Shown: positions 14,219 through 27,016 of the stretch, piece after piece
Layout of the letters: every line of letters begins with the position of its first letter
How positions within the stretch are numbered: the first letter of the stretch is position 1
Origin: Deinococcus sp. HSC-46F16
GTDB taxonomy: Bacteria > Deinococcota > Deinococci > Deinococcales > Deinococcaceae
Assembly (NCBI RefSeq): GCF_024171495.1
Contig: NZ_JALJZW010000005.1
Coordinates: forward strand, 62,001 to 126,000
Direction of reading: 5' to 3'
DNA length: 64,000 nucleotides
Program-made: the position numbers and the translations under genes
The notes under the pieces: model-generated
Told to the model about the DNA's origin: nothing
What the model saw: only the letters and a program-made list of their open reading frames with translations
The model's database searches: none

Positions 14219-15403
14219 CTAGCGGCCCGCCCCGCTCCTGTCAAGCAGGCCCCGCACCGCTCCCGCCAGGTACAGGCTTCCCGCCACCAGCAGCGTGCCG
14301 CCGGGGGGCGTCCGTGCCAGGGCCAGGGCCAGAGCCTCTTCCACGTCACGTACGGCCGCGCCGCCGTAGCGGGCGCCCAGTTCCTCCGGCGGGGTGGCGG
14401 GGTCGCCGGGGGACGTGAAGACGCGCCCTGGGGCCAGCCCCAGCAGCGGCTCCAGCGTGGCCGCCGTGTCCTTGCGGGCGAGGCCGCCAAAGAGCAGCAC
14501 GTCCGCGCCCCCCGGCAGGCTGGCGGCGAGGGCCAGGGCCGCGTGGGGGTTGTGCGCCCCATCCACCCAGACGGTTTTGCCCTCCGCCTCGAAGCGTTCC
14601 AGCCGAGCGGGCAAGGTCGCGTTCAGGGCAGCCTCCACACCCTCCGGGTGGCCCAGCGTTCGCAGGGTGGCGGCGGCCAGCGCTGCGTTGGCCTGCTGGT
14701 GCGGCCCCGACAGGCGCGGAGGGTAGGGCACAGCGAACAGGTCGGGGTGGGTGTCCGGGGTGAAGAGGGGGGCGCCGACCTCCCCAGCGACCTCGCGCAC
14801 GACCGCCAGCGCCTCGCCCGTCGCGGTGGTCAGCAGGGGCACGCCGGGCCGGGCCGCTCCCGCCTTGTCGCGGGCGATGTCCGCCAGGGTCGGCCCCAGG
14901 GTCGCCACATGGTCGAGCGCCACGTTGGTCAGCGCCACCGCCCGCACGTCCGTCAGCGCCGCCGTCGCGTCGGAGGCCCCGCCCACTCCAGCTTCCATCA
15001 CGGCGATCTCTACCCCTTCCTGGGCGAAGACCTGACAGGCCAGTGCTAGGGTGAGGTCGAAGAAGGCCGCGTCCGGCGCCTGTTCCTTGGCCCATTCGAT
15101 AAAGGTGGCGGTGCGCTCGGGGGCCAGTTCCGCCCCCCCCACCCGGATGCGTTCCTCGTAGCGCTGGAGGTGGGGGCTGGTGAAGCGGCCCACGCGGACC
15201 CCGGCGGCCAGCAGCCCGGCTTCCAGCATCGCGCAGGTGCTGCCCTTGCCATTGGTGCCGATGACCCGCACGCTTTCGAAGGCGGCGTCGGGGCGCCCCA
15301 GCAGGTCGAGCAGCGCCCGCGCTCCCCCCGGTCCCCGTTCGCGGCCCGCGCGGGTGCGGCCGTAGAGCCACGGGTAGTCGGGCCAGTTGGAATCGGGCGT
15401 CAT
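14219..15403 (-). CDS. folC: Folylpolyglutamate synthase / dihydrofolate synthase
   Basis: A 394-residue Mur-ligase-fold enzyme that adds glutamate to dihydropteroate and folates. The P-loop is VIGTNGKGSTCAML at about residues 41-54; RFTSPHLQRYEERI is the folate-binding loop; ALTNVALDHVATLG holds the conserved Mur histidine; VWVDGAHNPHAA is the C-terminal-domain DGAHNP motif. Start at 15403 with TACCCT 6 bases upstream on the minus strand. The long in-frame upstream extension to 15715 runs antisense-like into the creatininase gene and is rejected. Confidence 0.93.
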   Translation of the reverse strand: MTPDSNWPDYPWLYGRTRAGRERGPGGARALLDLLGRPDAAFESVRVIGTNGKGSTCAMLEAGLLAAGVRVGRFTSPHLQRYEERIRVGGAELAPERTATFIEWAKEQAPDAAFFDLTLALACQVFAQEGVEIAVMEAGVGGASDATAALTDVRAVALTNVALDHVATLGPTLADIARDKAGAARPGVPLLTTATGEALAVVREVAGEVGAPLFTPDTHPDLFAVPYPPRLSGPHQQANAALAAATLRTLGHPEGVEAALNATLPARLERFEAEGKTVWVDGAHNPHAALALAASLPGGADVLLFGGLARKDTAATLEPLLGLAPGRVFTSPGDPATPPEELGARYGGAAVRDVEEALALALARTPPGGTLLVAGSLYLAGAVRGLLDRSGAGR

Positions 15404-15422
15404 GGGGGGAGGGTAGCGCCCG

Positions 15423-16127
15423 TCAGGACGCCCAGCCACCCTCCAGCAGTTCCCGCGTCTCCCGCACCGCCTCCCGCCAGATCGCCTCCATCTCGGCGTC
15501 GGGCCGCTGGGGCAGACCGCCGAAGTTGCCGTCGCCCAGCAACGCCCGCACCCCCGCCGGGGGAAGCTGCCGCATCCGGGCGAGGTCCACCAGCGGCTTG
15601 CGCTCGCCGGGGCCGCTGGCTTCCTCCAGCCGGGTCCAGGGGAAATTCTCCATCCAGCTCGCGTGGCTGGCGAGGGGGTCGGTGGCCTGCACCGCCGCCC
15701 AGGTGCGCGGGGCATTCCACCAGTTGTGCCACTGCACCCGCGCGTCGGGGTGCCGCGCCAGCCACTCGCCCAGCCACCCCTGGCCGGGGCTGTTGCCGCC
15801 GTGCCCGTTCACGATCAGCAGGCGCCGGAAGCCCTGCGCGTACAGCCCGGAGAGCAGGTCGTCCAGCACGGCGAGGTAGGTTCCCACCCGCAGGCTGACC
15901 GTGCCGGGATACGCCGTGAAGGTCGGCGTGATGCCGTAGGGCAGGACGGGGAAGACCGGAATGCCGAGGGGGTCGGCGGCCTCCACGCTCACCCGCTCGG
16001 CGAGCAGGCTGTCGGTGGCGAGGCTGAGGCGGGCGTGCTGCTCGGTGCAGCCCAGCGGGAGCACGGCGCGGTCGTCGCGGCGAAGGTAGGCTTCCACGCC
16101 CTCCCAGTTCAGGTCCTGTACGCGCAT
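15423..16127 (-). CDS. Creatininase-family amidohydrolase
   Basis: A 234-residue protein of the creatininase/MftE/ArfB fold. The metal-ligand pattern is visible: LGCTEQHARLSLATD (Glu, His and Asp ligands; the second histidine of the common HGPH is Arg here) and IVNGHGGNSPG. Family members hydrolyse cyclic amides including creatinine and formamidopyrimidines; the substrate here is unknown. Start at 16127 with TATCCT 5 bases upstream. It is divergent from purE across a repeat element and 20 bases upstream of folC, with which it may be cotranscribed. Confidence 0.82.
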   Translation of the reverse strand: MRVQDLNWEGVEAYLRRDDRAVLPLGCTEQHARLSLATDSLLAERVSVEAADPLGIPVFPVLPYGITPTFTAYPGTVSLRVGTYLAVLDDLLSGLYAQGFRRLLIVNGHGGNSPGQGWLGEWLARHPDARVQWHNWWNAPRTWAAVQATDPLASHASWMENFPWTRLEEASGPGERKPLVDLARMRQLPPAGVRALLGDGNFGGLPQRPDAEMEAIWREAVRETRELLEGGWAS

Positions 16128-16145
16128 GGGGCAGGATAGGGCCTG

Positions 16146-16253
16146 CCCAGAAGCCTGCGTTCTGGGCCGAACGGAGTGAGAAGCCAGGAGGGAGGCGGCA
16201 CGGGGTGGAGTGGCCGCCCAGAACACGCGGCGACGAAGCGGAGTGCCGCCTCC
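16146..16253. repeat. Intergenic two-hairpin repeat element (copy B)
   Basis: Hairpin 1 is perfect: CCCAGAA (16146-16152) with TTCTGGG (16160-16166). The linker CCGAACGGAGTGAGAAG follows. Hairpin 2 is also perfect over 11 pairs: GGAGGCGGCAC (16191-16201) with GTGCCGCCTCC (16243-16253). It fills the divergent gap between the creatininase gene and purE. Confidence 0.7.
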
Positions 16254-16277
16254 GGCCCAGCGGGTAGGATGCGGGCC

Positions 16278-16816
<539 letters not shown>

Positions 16817-16820
<4 letters not shown>

Positions 16821-17929
16821 GCGCTCCGTCCCGCACCCTCGGCATCCTGGGCGGCGGGCAGCTCGCGCAGATGCTGGCCCTGGCCGCGTTGCCCCTCGGC
16901 GTGCGCTGCGTGGTGCTGGAACCCGACCCCCAGGCCCCCGCCCGCCTGTGCGCCGAGCACCTGCTGGCCCCCTACACCGACCCCACCGGGCTGGAGCGGC
17001 TGGCCGCCTGCGACGCGGTGACGCTGGAGTTCGAGAACGTGCCGGTGGAGGCTCTGGCCGCGCTGGAAGGCCGCGTTCCCGTGCGGCCCGGCGGTGCCCT
17101 GCTGGCCCGCTCCAAGCACCGTGCCCGCGAGAAGGAGGCACTGCGGGCGGCGGGAGTGCCCACCGCGCCCTTCGTGGAGGTGCGGGGGGAGGCGGACCTC
17201 GCCGGGGCGCTCCCCCAGGTCGGTGGGCGTGGCCTGCTCAAGACCTCTGAACTCGGCTACGACGGCAAGGGGCAGCGCCGGGTGGGAAGCGAGGAGGAGC
17301 TGCGGGCAGCGTGGGCCGAGCTGGGGAGCGTGCCCTGCGTGCTGGAGGGGCTGGTCCCCTTCGAGCGGGAGGTCAGCCTCGCCGTGGCCCGCAACGCGGC
17401 GGGCGCGGTGGCCTTCGGGCCGCTGGTGGAGAACGTGCACCGGGACGGCATCCTGCGGACCAGCGTGTGGCCCGCCGCCGTGCCCACCGGGACGGAGGCA
17501 CAGGCCCGCGCCCTGGCCGGGGCGGTCGCCCAATCCTGGGGCCTCGAAGGGCTGCTGACCCTGGAGTTCTTCGCGCTGCCGGGCGGCGAGCTGCTCGCCA
17601 ACGAGGTCGCCCCCCGCGTTCACAACTCCGGGCATCTCACCCAGGACGGGGGCGGGGTCAGCCAGTTCGGGGCGCAGGTGCGGGCGGTGCTGGGCCTGCC
17701 GCTGAGCGACTGGGCGCCCCTCTACCCCACCGCGATGGTGAATGTGGTGGGTACGTCAGACGGGCGAGAACCCGACTGGGCGGCCATTGACGCGCTGCCG
17801 GGCACCCGGATTCACCTCTACCACAAGGCCACGCGGCCGGGGCGCAAGGTGGGGCACGTGAACCTCGTCGCGCCGGACATGGACACGCTGCGCGACCGGC
17901 TGGGGCGGCTGGAGGCGCTGATTCCCTGA
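16817..17929 (+). CDS. purK: 5-(carboxyamino)imidazole ribonucleotide synthase
   Basis: A 370-residue ATP-grasp enzyme that carboxylates AIR with bicarbonate. [16 protein letters not shown] at the N-terminus is the AIR-binding Rossmann loop; [12 protein letters not shown] and [14 protein letters not shown] are ATP-grasp and active-site segments; [18 protein letters not shown] is the PurK C-terminal signature. GTG start at 16817 overlaps the purE stop. Together the two genes form a separate purine unit 10 kb from the main pur operon. Confidence 0.95.
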
Positions 17930-17987
17930 AGGGGGAGCACCCCCAAGTCTGCCCCGCCGCGCCGGTGGGCGGGCTTAGACTGGCCGC

Positions 17988-18494
17988 ATGAGACGACTGC
18001 TGGCCCTGGCCGCGCTGCTGCTTCCCACCGTTCACGCCGCGCCGAGCGTGCGGGCGCCCAACCTGGCGGTGCTCAACCAGGGCCAGATCCTGTGTTACGA
18101 CGCCATCGTGGAGATTGACCGCAAGGAGGACGCGGCCAAGGTGGGGCGGGCCGAGGAGCAGATCGCGGCGGCCCTCAAGGGGCTGGGGCTGCGGGCGCAG
18201 GAGTTCGACGCGGCCGAGCGCTGCCACCGGGTGCTGAGCTTTACCTTCGAGATGGACAACGTCGGGGCGCCCATGCTGTACAAGGCGTCGCTGGAACTTC
18301 AGAGCCTGATGGCCTACGACGGCGACGTGAACACCAACATCGTCACCGTCTGGGAAGCAGAGCACTGGGGCGCCGACCGCGGCGAGATCACCCCCGCCCG
18401 CGTGTCGAGCATCTTCAGCGAGGTGCTGACCGAGGAGTTGCAGACCTTCAAGGACGACTACCGCAGCCTCGCATCGGCCGGGAAGCGCACCTGA
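17988..18494 (+). CDS. Secreted hypothetical protein
   Basis: A 168-residue protein with a clear signal peptide (MRRLLALAALLLPTVHAAPS, probable cleavage after HAA). The mature part is mixed alpha/beta with two cysteines (LCYD, ERCHRV) that could form a disulfide. No family recognised; it should be periplasmic. TAGACT lies 6 bases before the ATG at 17988. Its stop overlaps the CTG start proposed for the next gene. Confidence 0.75.
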   Translation: MRRLLALAALLLPTVHAAPSVRAPNLAVLNQGQILCYDAIVEIDRKEDAAKVGRAEEQIAAALKGLGLRAQEFDAAERCHRVLSFTFEMDNVGAPMLYKASLELQSLMAYDGDVNTNIVTVWEAEHWGADRGEITPARVSSIFSEVLTEELQTFKDDYRSLASAGKRT

Positions 18495-19060
18495 TCCCGC
18501 TCCTCCCCACCGAACTCCGCACCCCCCGGCTGCTCCTGCGCCCGCCGCACCCTGGCGACGCCGCCGCCCTGCACGCGGCGGTGCAGGCTTCGCTGCCCGA
18601 GCTGCGGCGCTGGATGGTCTGGGCGCAAGACCCCCTTGACCTCGCCGGGACGGTGGAGAACCTGACCCGCGCGGCCGCCGCCTACGCGGCGGGCGAGAAC
18701 CTGCGGCTGCATGTCTGGAGCGCGGACGGACGTGATTTCATCGGCAGCAGCGGCTACCACGCGCTGGACTGGCGCGTCCCCAAGGGCGAGATCGGGTACT
18801 GGATCGCCACCGGGCACGCCGGGCAGGGCTACGCGACCGAGGTGGCCGGGGCCTTGACCGACTTCGCCCTGCGCCCCCAGGGGGAGGGGGGCCTGGGCTT
18901 TCGCCGCCTGGAAATTCGCACGGATGCCCGCAACGGGCGCAGCGCCCGCATTCCCCGCGCCCTGGGGTACACGCTGGACGCGACGCTGAAGAATGACGCC
19001 GTGGCGGCGGATGATCCCAGTCAACTGCGGGACACGCTGGTCTTCAGCCGGGTGCGCTGA
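18491..19060 (+). CDS. RimJ/RimL-type GNAT acetyltransferase (CTG start)
   Basis: A GNAT protein of about 189 residues resembling ribosomal-protein/amino-acid acetyltransferases. The N-terminal family strand [19 protein letters not shown] lies upstream of the first ATG/GTG/TTG (GTG 18581), so the true start must be further 5-prime; the only plausible codon is CTG at 18491, which overlaps the previous stop as CTGA. The body has [29 protein letters not shown] (acetyl-CoA loop) and [13 protein letters not shown] in pattern. The stretch [12 protein letters not shown] stands where related enzymes have SxxVxxKxGF. Confidence 0.8.
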   Translation: MIPLLPTELRTPRLLLRPPHPGDAAALHAAVQASLPELRRWMVWAQDPLDLAGTVENLTRAAAAYAAGENLRLHVWSADGRDFIGSSGYHALDWRVPKGEIGYWIATGHAGQGYATEVAGALTDFALRPQGEGGLGFRRLEIRTDARNGRSARIPRALGYTLDATLKNDAVAADDPSQLRDTLVFSRVR

Positions 19061-19066
19061 GGCCGC

Positions 19067-19816
19067 TCAGGGCGTGAGCCGCGTTCCCGCCTCGCCCCGT
19101 GCCGCCGCCGCGAGCACTCCCTCCCGCATTCCGCTGGCGATCACAGCGAAGGGCGCCCCGGCGTCCAGCGCGTCCAGCGCCGCCCGCACCTTGGGAATCA
19201 TGCCGCCCGCGATCCAGCCGTCCGCGATGCCCGCCTCCGCCCCCGCGCGGGTGAGGTGGGGTACGAGGCTCTCCGGGTCGGGGTAGGCGCGGTAGATACC
19301 GTCCACGTCGGTCAGGAAGACGATGCCCTCCCCCAGCGCCCCGGCCACCGCCCCCGCCGCCGTGTCCGCGTTGACGTTCAGCGCTTCCCCGTCCGGCCCG
19401 ACCGCGACGCAGCCCACCACCGGGGTGAGTCCGGCGCCGATCAGGGTCCGCAGCAGCGCCCCATTTACCCCGGTCACCCGGCCCACCCGTCCCAGCGCGG
19501 GGTCGAGCACCTCGGCCTGCAGCAACTCGCTGTCGCGACCCATCAGCCCCACGGCGGCCCCGACCTCCTGACTGAGCTGTTTATTGAGCTGACACAGCGC
19601 CATCTCCACCACGTCCATCGCCTCCGGCGAGGTCACCCGCAGCCCCCCCCGGAATTCTGAGGAAATGCCGCGTGCTCCCAGTTCGCGCTCGATGACCGGG
19701 CCGCCGCCGTGCACGACCACAACGGGGACCTCGGTGCGGAGAGCGGCGATCTCGCCCGCCACGGCGCGGCGCAGCGCCTCACTCTTCATGGCGTTGCCGC
19801 CGTACTTGACGATCAC
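19067..19816 (-). CDS. argB: Acetylglutamate kinase
   Basis: A 249-residue amino-acid-kinase-fold enzyme that phosphorylates N-acetylglutamate in arginine synthesis. IVKYGGNAM (phosphate-binding lysine), [10 protein letters not shown], the substrate arginine in [22 protein letters not shown] and FLTDVDGIY are all in place. Start is GTG at 19816, at the first strand, with TACACT 7 bases upstream on the minus strand; the long in-frame extension to 20428 is an artefact of high GC. Confidence 0.95.
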   Translation of the reverse strand: MIVKYGGNAMKSEALRRAVAGEIAALRTEVPVVVVHGGGPVIERELGARGISSEFRGGLRVTSPEAMDVVEMALCQLNKQLSQEVGAAVGLMGRDSELLQAEVLDPALGRVGRVTGVNGALLRTLIGAGLTPVVGCVAVGPDGEALNVNADTAAGAVAGALGEGIVFLTDVDGIYRAYPDPESLVPHLTRAGAEAGIADGWIAGGMIPKVRAALDALDAGAPFAVIASGMREGVLAAAARGEAGTRLTP

Positions 19817-19861
19817 GGGAGGCAGTGTAGCGGCGCGCGGCCTCTGCGCTAGCCTGCCCCC

Positions 19862-20460
<599 letters not shown>

Positions 20461-20464
<4 letters not shown>

Positions 20465-21066
20465 CCGAGCTGCCCGCGCCCTTCACCACCCTTGCGGGAC
20501 CGCACCGCCACGACGCGGTGACCCTGAACAGCGAGTTCCTGGCCTTCGCGGAGCGTGCGGACACCCCGGAGGAGGCCCTCGCACACCTCGCCGCCCTGCG
20601 GGAGCGCTACCCCGGTGCCACCCACCACTGCTGGGCCTACCGCATTGGCCCTGCCTACCGTTTCAGCGACGACGGCGAGCCGGGCGGGACGGCGGGCGCC
20701 CCCATCCTGCGGGCCATCGAGGGGCAGGGAGTGGACCACGTGATGGTCGCCGTCGTGCGCTTCTACGGCGGCGTCAAGCTGGGCACGGGCGGGCTGGTCC
20801 GCGCCTACGGGGGCACCGCCGCCGAGTGCCTCCGCACCGCGCCCCGGCTGGAGGTGCGGCCCCGGCAAAAGCTGACCGCGCGGGTCCCCTTCGAGCACCT
20901 CAGCGTGCTGTACCACCTGCTGGGGACCTTCGACACCGCGCGGGGCGAGGAGACGTACACGGCGTCCGGCGTCGAACTGACCGTGGAGGTGTACCCGGAG
21001 GAAGCGGGCGCCTTTGCGGCGGCGCTGCGGGACGGGACCCGGGGAGCCGGAGAGGTGGAGGGCTGA
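20461..21066 (+). CDS. YigZ/IMPACT-family protein
   Basis: A 201-residue two-domain protein. The N-terminal UPF0029 domain has [27 protein letters not shown] and [20 protein letters not shown] in pattern, which are strongly conserved in the IMPACT family; a C-terminal ferredoxin-like domain follows from about residue 140. The family is linked to translation control in eukaryotes; the bacterial role is unclear. GTG start at 20461 is coupled to the Nudix stop. Confidence 0.92.
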
Positions 21067-21096
21067 CGACTGACTGCTCCCCGCTATCCTCCCCCC

Positions 21097-21585
21097 ATGA
21101 CCTCCCCCCTTCCCTACCGCATCGGCTACGGCGAGGACGCGCACCGACTGGAAGAAGGCCGCCCCCTGGTCCTCGGCGGCGTGCCCATTCCGCACGCCGA
21201 ACGCGGCGCAGTCGCCCACTCGGACGGCGACGCCGTGCTGCACGCGGTCGCGGACGCCCTGCTCTCGGGCCTCGCGCTGGGGGATATCGGGCACTACTAC
21301 CCGGACACCGCCGCCGAGCACGCGGGACTGGACTCGCGGGTGATCCTCCGGGACAGCCTCGCCCTGGTGCGGGAGTGGAAGTACCGCCCGGCAAATGTGG
21401 CCCTGGTCGTTACCCTCGACCGCCCCAAGCTGGGGCCGCTGCGGGCCGAGATCACCCGCACGGTGGCGGGGCTGCTGGAGTTGCCCGAAACGGAGGTCGG
21501 CGTGAGTTTCAAGACCTCCGAGGGGCTGGCCCCAGACCACGTGCAGGTGCGCGTGACCGCGCTGCTGGTGCGCGACCGTGAGTGA
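21097..21585 (+). CDS. ispF: 2-C-methyl-D-erythritol 2,4-cyclodiphosphate synthase
   Basis: A 162-residue enzyme of the non-mevalonate isoprenoid pathway. Zinc ligands are Asp14 and His16 in GYGEDAHRL and His49 in [22 protein letters not shown] and the CDP-binding FKTSEGL near the C-terminus also match. Start at 21097 with TATCCT 6 bases upstream. The last 8 bases overlap trmL. IspF supplies isoprenoids that the cis-prenyltransferase at 46.5 kb would use. Confidence 0.95.
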   Translation: MTSPLPYRIGYGEDAHRLEEGRPLVLGGVPIPHAERGAVAHSDGDAVLHAVADALLSGLALGDIGHYYPDTAAEHAGLDSRVILRDSLALVREWKYRPANVALVVTLDRPKLGPLRAEITRTVAGLLELPETEVGVSFKTSEGLAPDHVQVRVTALLVRDRE

Positions 21586-22039
21586 TCCTCTCCTCCACGT
21601 CGTCCTGTACGAACCGGAAAAGGCCGGGAACGTCGGCAACGTGGCCCGCACCTGCGCCGTGCTGGGGGCCGAGCTGCACCTGATCCGGCCCTTCGGCTTC
21701 CACCTGCACGACCGCGAATTCCGCCGCGCGGTGATGGACTACCTGGAGGGCGTGACGCTCCACGAGCACGCGAACTGGACCGCGTATCAGGCCAGCCTGC
21801 CCCCTGACGCGCGGGTGTGGGCCTTTTCCACCCACGCCACCACGCTGCACACGCGGGCGGGCTTCCGGCGGGGCGATCACCTGCTGTTCGGCCCGGAGTC
21901 GCGCGGGCTGCCCGTCTGGCTGCGGGAGGGCCTGCCCACCCTGAAGCTTCCTCAGCCCGGCGGGGGCCGCAGCCTGAATCTGGCCGTGGCGGCGGGAATA
22001 GCGGCGTTCGAGGCCGGACGGCAGATCGAGGGCTGGTGA
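21578..22039 (+). CDS. trmL: tRNA (cytidine/uridine-34 2'-O-)-methyltransferase
   Basis: A 153-residue SPOUT methyltransferase of TrmL size. Knot motifs are [27 protein letters not shown] and [17 protein letters not shown] in pattern. TrmL methylates the wobble ribose of tRNA-Leu isoacceptors. GTG start at 21578, inside the ispF end, giving an 8-base overlap and probable coupling. Confidence 0.93.
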   Translation: MSDPLLHVVLYEPEKAGNVGNVARTCAVLGAELHLIRPFGFHLHDREFRRAVMDYLEGVTLHEHANWTAYQASLPPDARVWAFSTHATTLHTRAGFRRGDHLLFGPESRGLPVWLREGLPTLKLPQPGGGRSLNLAVAAGIAAFEAGRQIEGW

Positions 22040-22084
22040 GGGAGCAGGTGCGCCCTCTGGCCCCGCACGGCGGGCGGTAGGCCA

Positions 22085-22140
22085 TTCGAATCATTTCGAC
22101 GTTCTTCGAACCATCTAAGATCTGTTTCGAAGGAGGTCGA
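22085..22140 (+). promoter_or_regulatory. Helically phased TTCGA(A) operator array and promoter
   Basis: TTCGA(A) occurs at 22085, 22095, 22105 and 22126, with a TCGA at 22137, that is at near one-helical-turn steps with one step missing where a -10-like TAAGAT (22116-22121) lies. A GGAGG follows at 22132-22136. The array precedes a small gene and an ArsR-type regulator gene and is a good candidate autoregulatory operator; which protein binds is inference. Confidence 0.6.
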
Positions 22141-22141
22141 A

Positions 22142-22363
22142 ATGAGTCAGGAGCAGATGAACACGCAGTACCGCCACATCCTGGACGGCCTGCTCACGAA
22201 TGCCGAGCGGGATGTCCGGCTGGCGCGGGCGGAGGGCGACCGCTCGGGCACGGCCAAGGCGCAGGCCCGGCTGGACACCCTGCGGGCCGCGCTGGAGATC
22301 TACGCCGCGTGTCACCTCGTCGCCCACGGGGAGCGGCCCTGGCCCCGCGAGGTGGCCCGGTGA
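22142..22363 (+). CDS. Small helical hypothetical protein
   Basis: A 73-residue, mostly helical, charged protein beginning MSQEQMNTQYRHILDGLLTN. No family recognised. GGAGG lies 5 bases before the ATG, a real Shine-Dalgarno unlike most genes in this window. Its stop overlaps the following regulator's GTG start (GTGA). The tight coupling and shared operator array suggest it works with, or modulates, that regulator. Confidence 0.7.
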   Translation: MSQEQMNTQYRHILDGLLTNAERDVRLARAEGDRSGTAKAQARLDTLRAALEIYAACHLVAHGERPWPREVAR

Positions 22364-22974
22364 GGGCGTCCGCGAACGATCAGGCCGCCCTCTTCCGCGC
22401 CCTGTCCCACCCGGCCCGCGTGACCCTGCTGCGGCTGGCCTGGGAGGAAGCCCTGTCCGGCGAGACGCTGGCCCGGCTGATGAACCTTGCGCCCGCGACC
22501 GTGAGCCACCACCTCGCGCAACTCACCGAGGCCGGGCTGATGACGGTGCGGCAGGACGGTCACCACCGCCTGTTCGGGACCCACCGCCCCGCCCTCGACC
22601 TCACGCTGAGTGCCCTGGTGCGCGGCGAGGCGGCCGCGCCTGCCCCCGAAGACCCCTACCGGGCGCGGGTGCTGCGGGCCTTCCTGCGGGACGGCAAGCT
22701 CGTCCGGATTCCCGCCCAACGCAAGAAACGCGACGTGATCCTGCACGAACTCGCCGCCCTCTTCGAGCCGGGGCGCACCTACAGCGAGCGTGAGGTCAGC
22801 GACGCGCTGGCGGAGTACCACCCCGACTTCTTCACCCTGCGCCGCGAACTCGTGGGGCTGGGGCTGCTCGCGCGGGAAAAGGGCGTGTACTGGCGGGTCA
22901 CGGAAGGGACCACGCCGCGCACCCCGCAGATGGCCGACGACCTCACCCTCCGGCTGCCGGGGACCGTAGAGTGA
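22360..22974 (+). CDS. ArsR-family regulator with DUF2087 domain
   Basis: A 204-residue protein. Residues about 5-85 form an ArsR-type winged helix ([17 protein letters not shown], then [19 protein letters not shown]). Residues about 100-185 match the DUF2087 pattern ([24 protein letters not shown] in pattern, and [18 protein letters not shown]). DUF2087 proteins are described as regulators, ligand unknown. No metal-binding cysteine motif of classical ArsR is present. GTG start at 22360 coupled to the small upstream gene. Confidence 0.88.
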   Translation: MRASANDQAALFRALSHPARVTLLRLAWEEALSGETLARLMNLAPATVSHHLAQLTEAGLMTVRQDGHHRLFGTHRPALDLTLSALVRGEAAAPAPEDPYRARVLRAFLRDGKLVRIPAQRKKRDVILHELAALFEPGRTYSEREVSDALAEYHPDFFTLRRELVGLGLLAREKGVYWRVTEGTTPRTPQMADDLTLRLPGTVE

Positions 22975-22979
22975 CCCCC

Positions 22980-24215
<1,236 letters not shown>

Positions 24216-24232
24216 CCGCTGACCCCTAGAGC

Positions 24233-24238
24233 TACAAT
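24233..24238 (+). promoter_or_regulatory. -10 hexamer TACAAT, leaderless arrangement
   Basis: TACAAT, one mismatch from TATAAT, lies 7 bases before the cyclophilin ATG at 24246, so transcription should begin at or next to the A of ATG. This is one of the clearest cases of the pattern seen throughout the window. Confidence 0.7.
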
Positions 24239-24245
24239 GCTCCCC

Positions 24246-24842
<597 letters not shown>

Positions 24843-24851
24843 AAGGACTCC

Positions 24852-24990
24852 GATTGAATCGTTGACGTAGTGATTCAATCCGAGCGAAGCGAGAAGGAGA
24901 GGAACGGGTTCCGGGCGTGGAGGTTGTAAACCGGCGTCGTCCCGGTTTGCAAACGGAGCAGACGGAATCCGTCTGAGCGCGGCGGAGTCA
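24852..24990. repeat. Intergenic two-hairpin repeat element (copy C)
   Basis: Hairpin 1 is perfect: GATTGAATC (24852-24860) with GATTCAATC (24872-24880). The shared linker CGAGCGAAGCGAGAAGG follows. Hairpin 2 is TTGTAAACCGG (24924-24934) with CCGGTTTGCAA (24942-24952), 10 of 11 pairs. It ends with the small palindrome GACGGAATCCGTC (24961-24973). This accounts for nearly all of the 200-base gap between the cyclophilin and Jag genes. Confidence 0.7.
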
Positions 24991-25044
24991 GAGGGGGGTG
25001 GGGGCCAGCAGCCTGCCGCCCCCCTGCTCTGTAGACTGTTTCTC

Positions 25045-25635
<591 letters not shown>

Positions 25636-25652
25636 GGCAGCTTCCCTAGCCC

Positions 25653-26528
25653 ATGCCCCCCCTCCGCACCCTGCTCACCGAGGCCCGCGAGCGGCTACGG
25701 GCAGCGGGCGTCCCCTCTCCCGAGGCGGACGCCCGCGCCCTCGTGCTGCACGCGCTTGGGCTGACCGGGGCCGCGCTGCTGACCCGTGCGGGGGAGGCAG
25801 TGCCGGACGCTGACGCCGCGCGGGTGTGGGCACTGGTGCAGGAGCGGGCCGCGCGGGTGCCCCTCCAGCACCTGCTGGGCGAGGTGGAATGGGGCGGCGT
25901 GCGGCTGCGGACAGACGGGCGGGCGCTGGTGCCCCGGCCGGAAACCGAGTGGCTGCTGCACCTCGCGCTGGAGGCCCTGCGCGGCGTCCCCGCTCCCCGC
26001 GTGGTGGACGTGGGCACGGGAACGGGTGCCCTCGCGCTGGGGCTGAAGGCGGCCCGCCCCGACGCCAGTGTCACCGCGACCGACCTCAGCCCAGAGGCGC
26101 TGGCCCTGGCCCGCGAAAATGCCGCGCTGAACGGGCTGGACGTGGCTTTCGTGCAGGGAAGCCTGCTCGCGGGACGGCCCGGCCCCTTCGACCTCGTGCT
26201 CAGCAACCCACCCTACCTCCCCGACGGGGACCGCGCCGGGGCCGGCCCCGAGGTGAAGCATGATCCCGACCTCGCCCTGTACGCGGGAGCGGACGGACTG
26301 GACGTGGCGCGGCTCCTCGCGGCGCAGGCGGCGTCAGTCCTCACGCCGGGGGGCGTCCTCCTCCTCGAACTCGACCCCCGCAATGCCCCCACGCTGGCCG
26401 GGGAACTGCGGGCGCAGGGGTGGGAGGCCGAGGTACTCCCTGACCTCACCGGGCGCGAGCGCTTCGTGCGGGCCACTCTCCCGCCGCCCGGAGTCAGCCC
26501 CGCTCGGGAATCTGGCGCAGCAGGTTGA
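25653..26528 (+). CDS. prmC: Peptide chain release factor N5-glutamine methyltransferase
   Basis: A 291-residue SAM-dependent methyltransferase that modifies the GGQ glutamine of release factors. An N-terminal helical bundle precedes the motif [17 protein letters not shown]; the SAM loop is [15 protein letters not shown]; the NPPY substrate motif is in [13 protein letters not shown]. Its last 35 bases overlap the convergent ribH gene. Confidence 0.95.
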   Translation: MPPLRTLLTEARERLRAAGVPSPEADARALVLHALGLTGAALLTRAGEAVPDADAARVWALVQERAARVPLQHLLGEVEWGGVRLRTDGRALVPRPETEWLLHLALEALRGVPAPRVVDVGTGTGALALGLKAARPDASVTATDLSPEALALARENAALNGLDVAFVQGSLLAGRPGPFDLVLSNPPYLPDGDRAGAGPEVKHDPDLALYAGADGLDVARLLAAQAASVLTPGGVLLLELDPRNAPTLAGELRAQGWEAEVLPDLTGRERFVRATLPPPGVSPARESGAAG

Positions 26529-26967
26529 CGGTCTCGATCATGGCGAGGACGGCCTCGCCGCCCTTGTTCCCCGCCTTCGTCCCAGCCCGCTCGATCGCCT
26601 GCTCGGTGGTGTCGGTGGTGAGCACGCCGAAGGCGATGGGCACGCCCGTGTGCAGCATCGAGTTCAGGATGCCGTTTGTGGCCGCGCCCGCCACGAAGTC
26701 GTAGTGGTCGGTCGCCCCCTTGATGATGGCTCCCAGGCAGATCACCGCGTCGTATCGCCCGCTCTCGGCCAGGCGCCGGGCGACGAGCGGCACCTCGAAG
26801 GAGCCGGGCACGAGGTAATGGTCAAGGTCGGCGCTGTCCCCGCCGTGCTGCACGAAGGCGGTCTGTGCCCCTTCCACCAGCCGGTCCACGATGAAGTGGT
26901 TCCAGCGCGTGCTGACGACGGCGAACTTGAGTCCGGTGGCGATCAATGTGGCCTCGGTGCGGTTCAT
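26494..26967 (-). CDS. ribH: 6,7-dimethyl-8-ribityllumazine synthase
   Basis: A 157-residue riboflavin-pathway enzyme. It has [28 protein letters not shown], the catalytic histidine in [10 protein letters not shown], and [23 protein letters not shown] in pattern. No other rib gene is nearby. CACAAT lies 6 bases before the ATG at 26967, so it appears leaderless and is unlikely to carry an FMN riboswitch. It converges on and overlaps the prmC 3-prime end by 35 bases. Confidence 0.96.
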   Translation of the reverse strand: MNRTEATLIATGLKFAVVSTRWNHFIVDRLVEGAQTAFVQHGGDSADLDHYLVPGSFEVPLVARRLAESGRYDAVICLGAIIKGATDHYDFVAGAATNGILNSMLHTGVPIAFGVLTTDTTEQAIERAGTKAGNKGGEAVLAMIETVNLLRQIPERG

Positions 26968-27016
26968 GGGGGCATTGTGCCGCGTCCGCGCGGCAGGGAC
27001 GCCTGACCCATGCGGT

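Noticed and set aside
16176..16277. An N-terminal extension of purE starting at 16176
   Set aside because: It would run through a perfect hairpin repeat and gives unconserved residues; the TAGGAT hexamer points to GTG 16278.
26494..26967. FMN riboswitch before ribH
   Set aside because: The start codon is 6 bases after a CACAAT hexamer and none of the RFN element's conserved segments are visible in the short gap.
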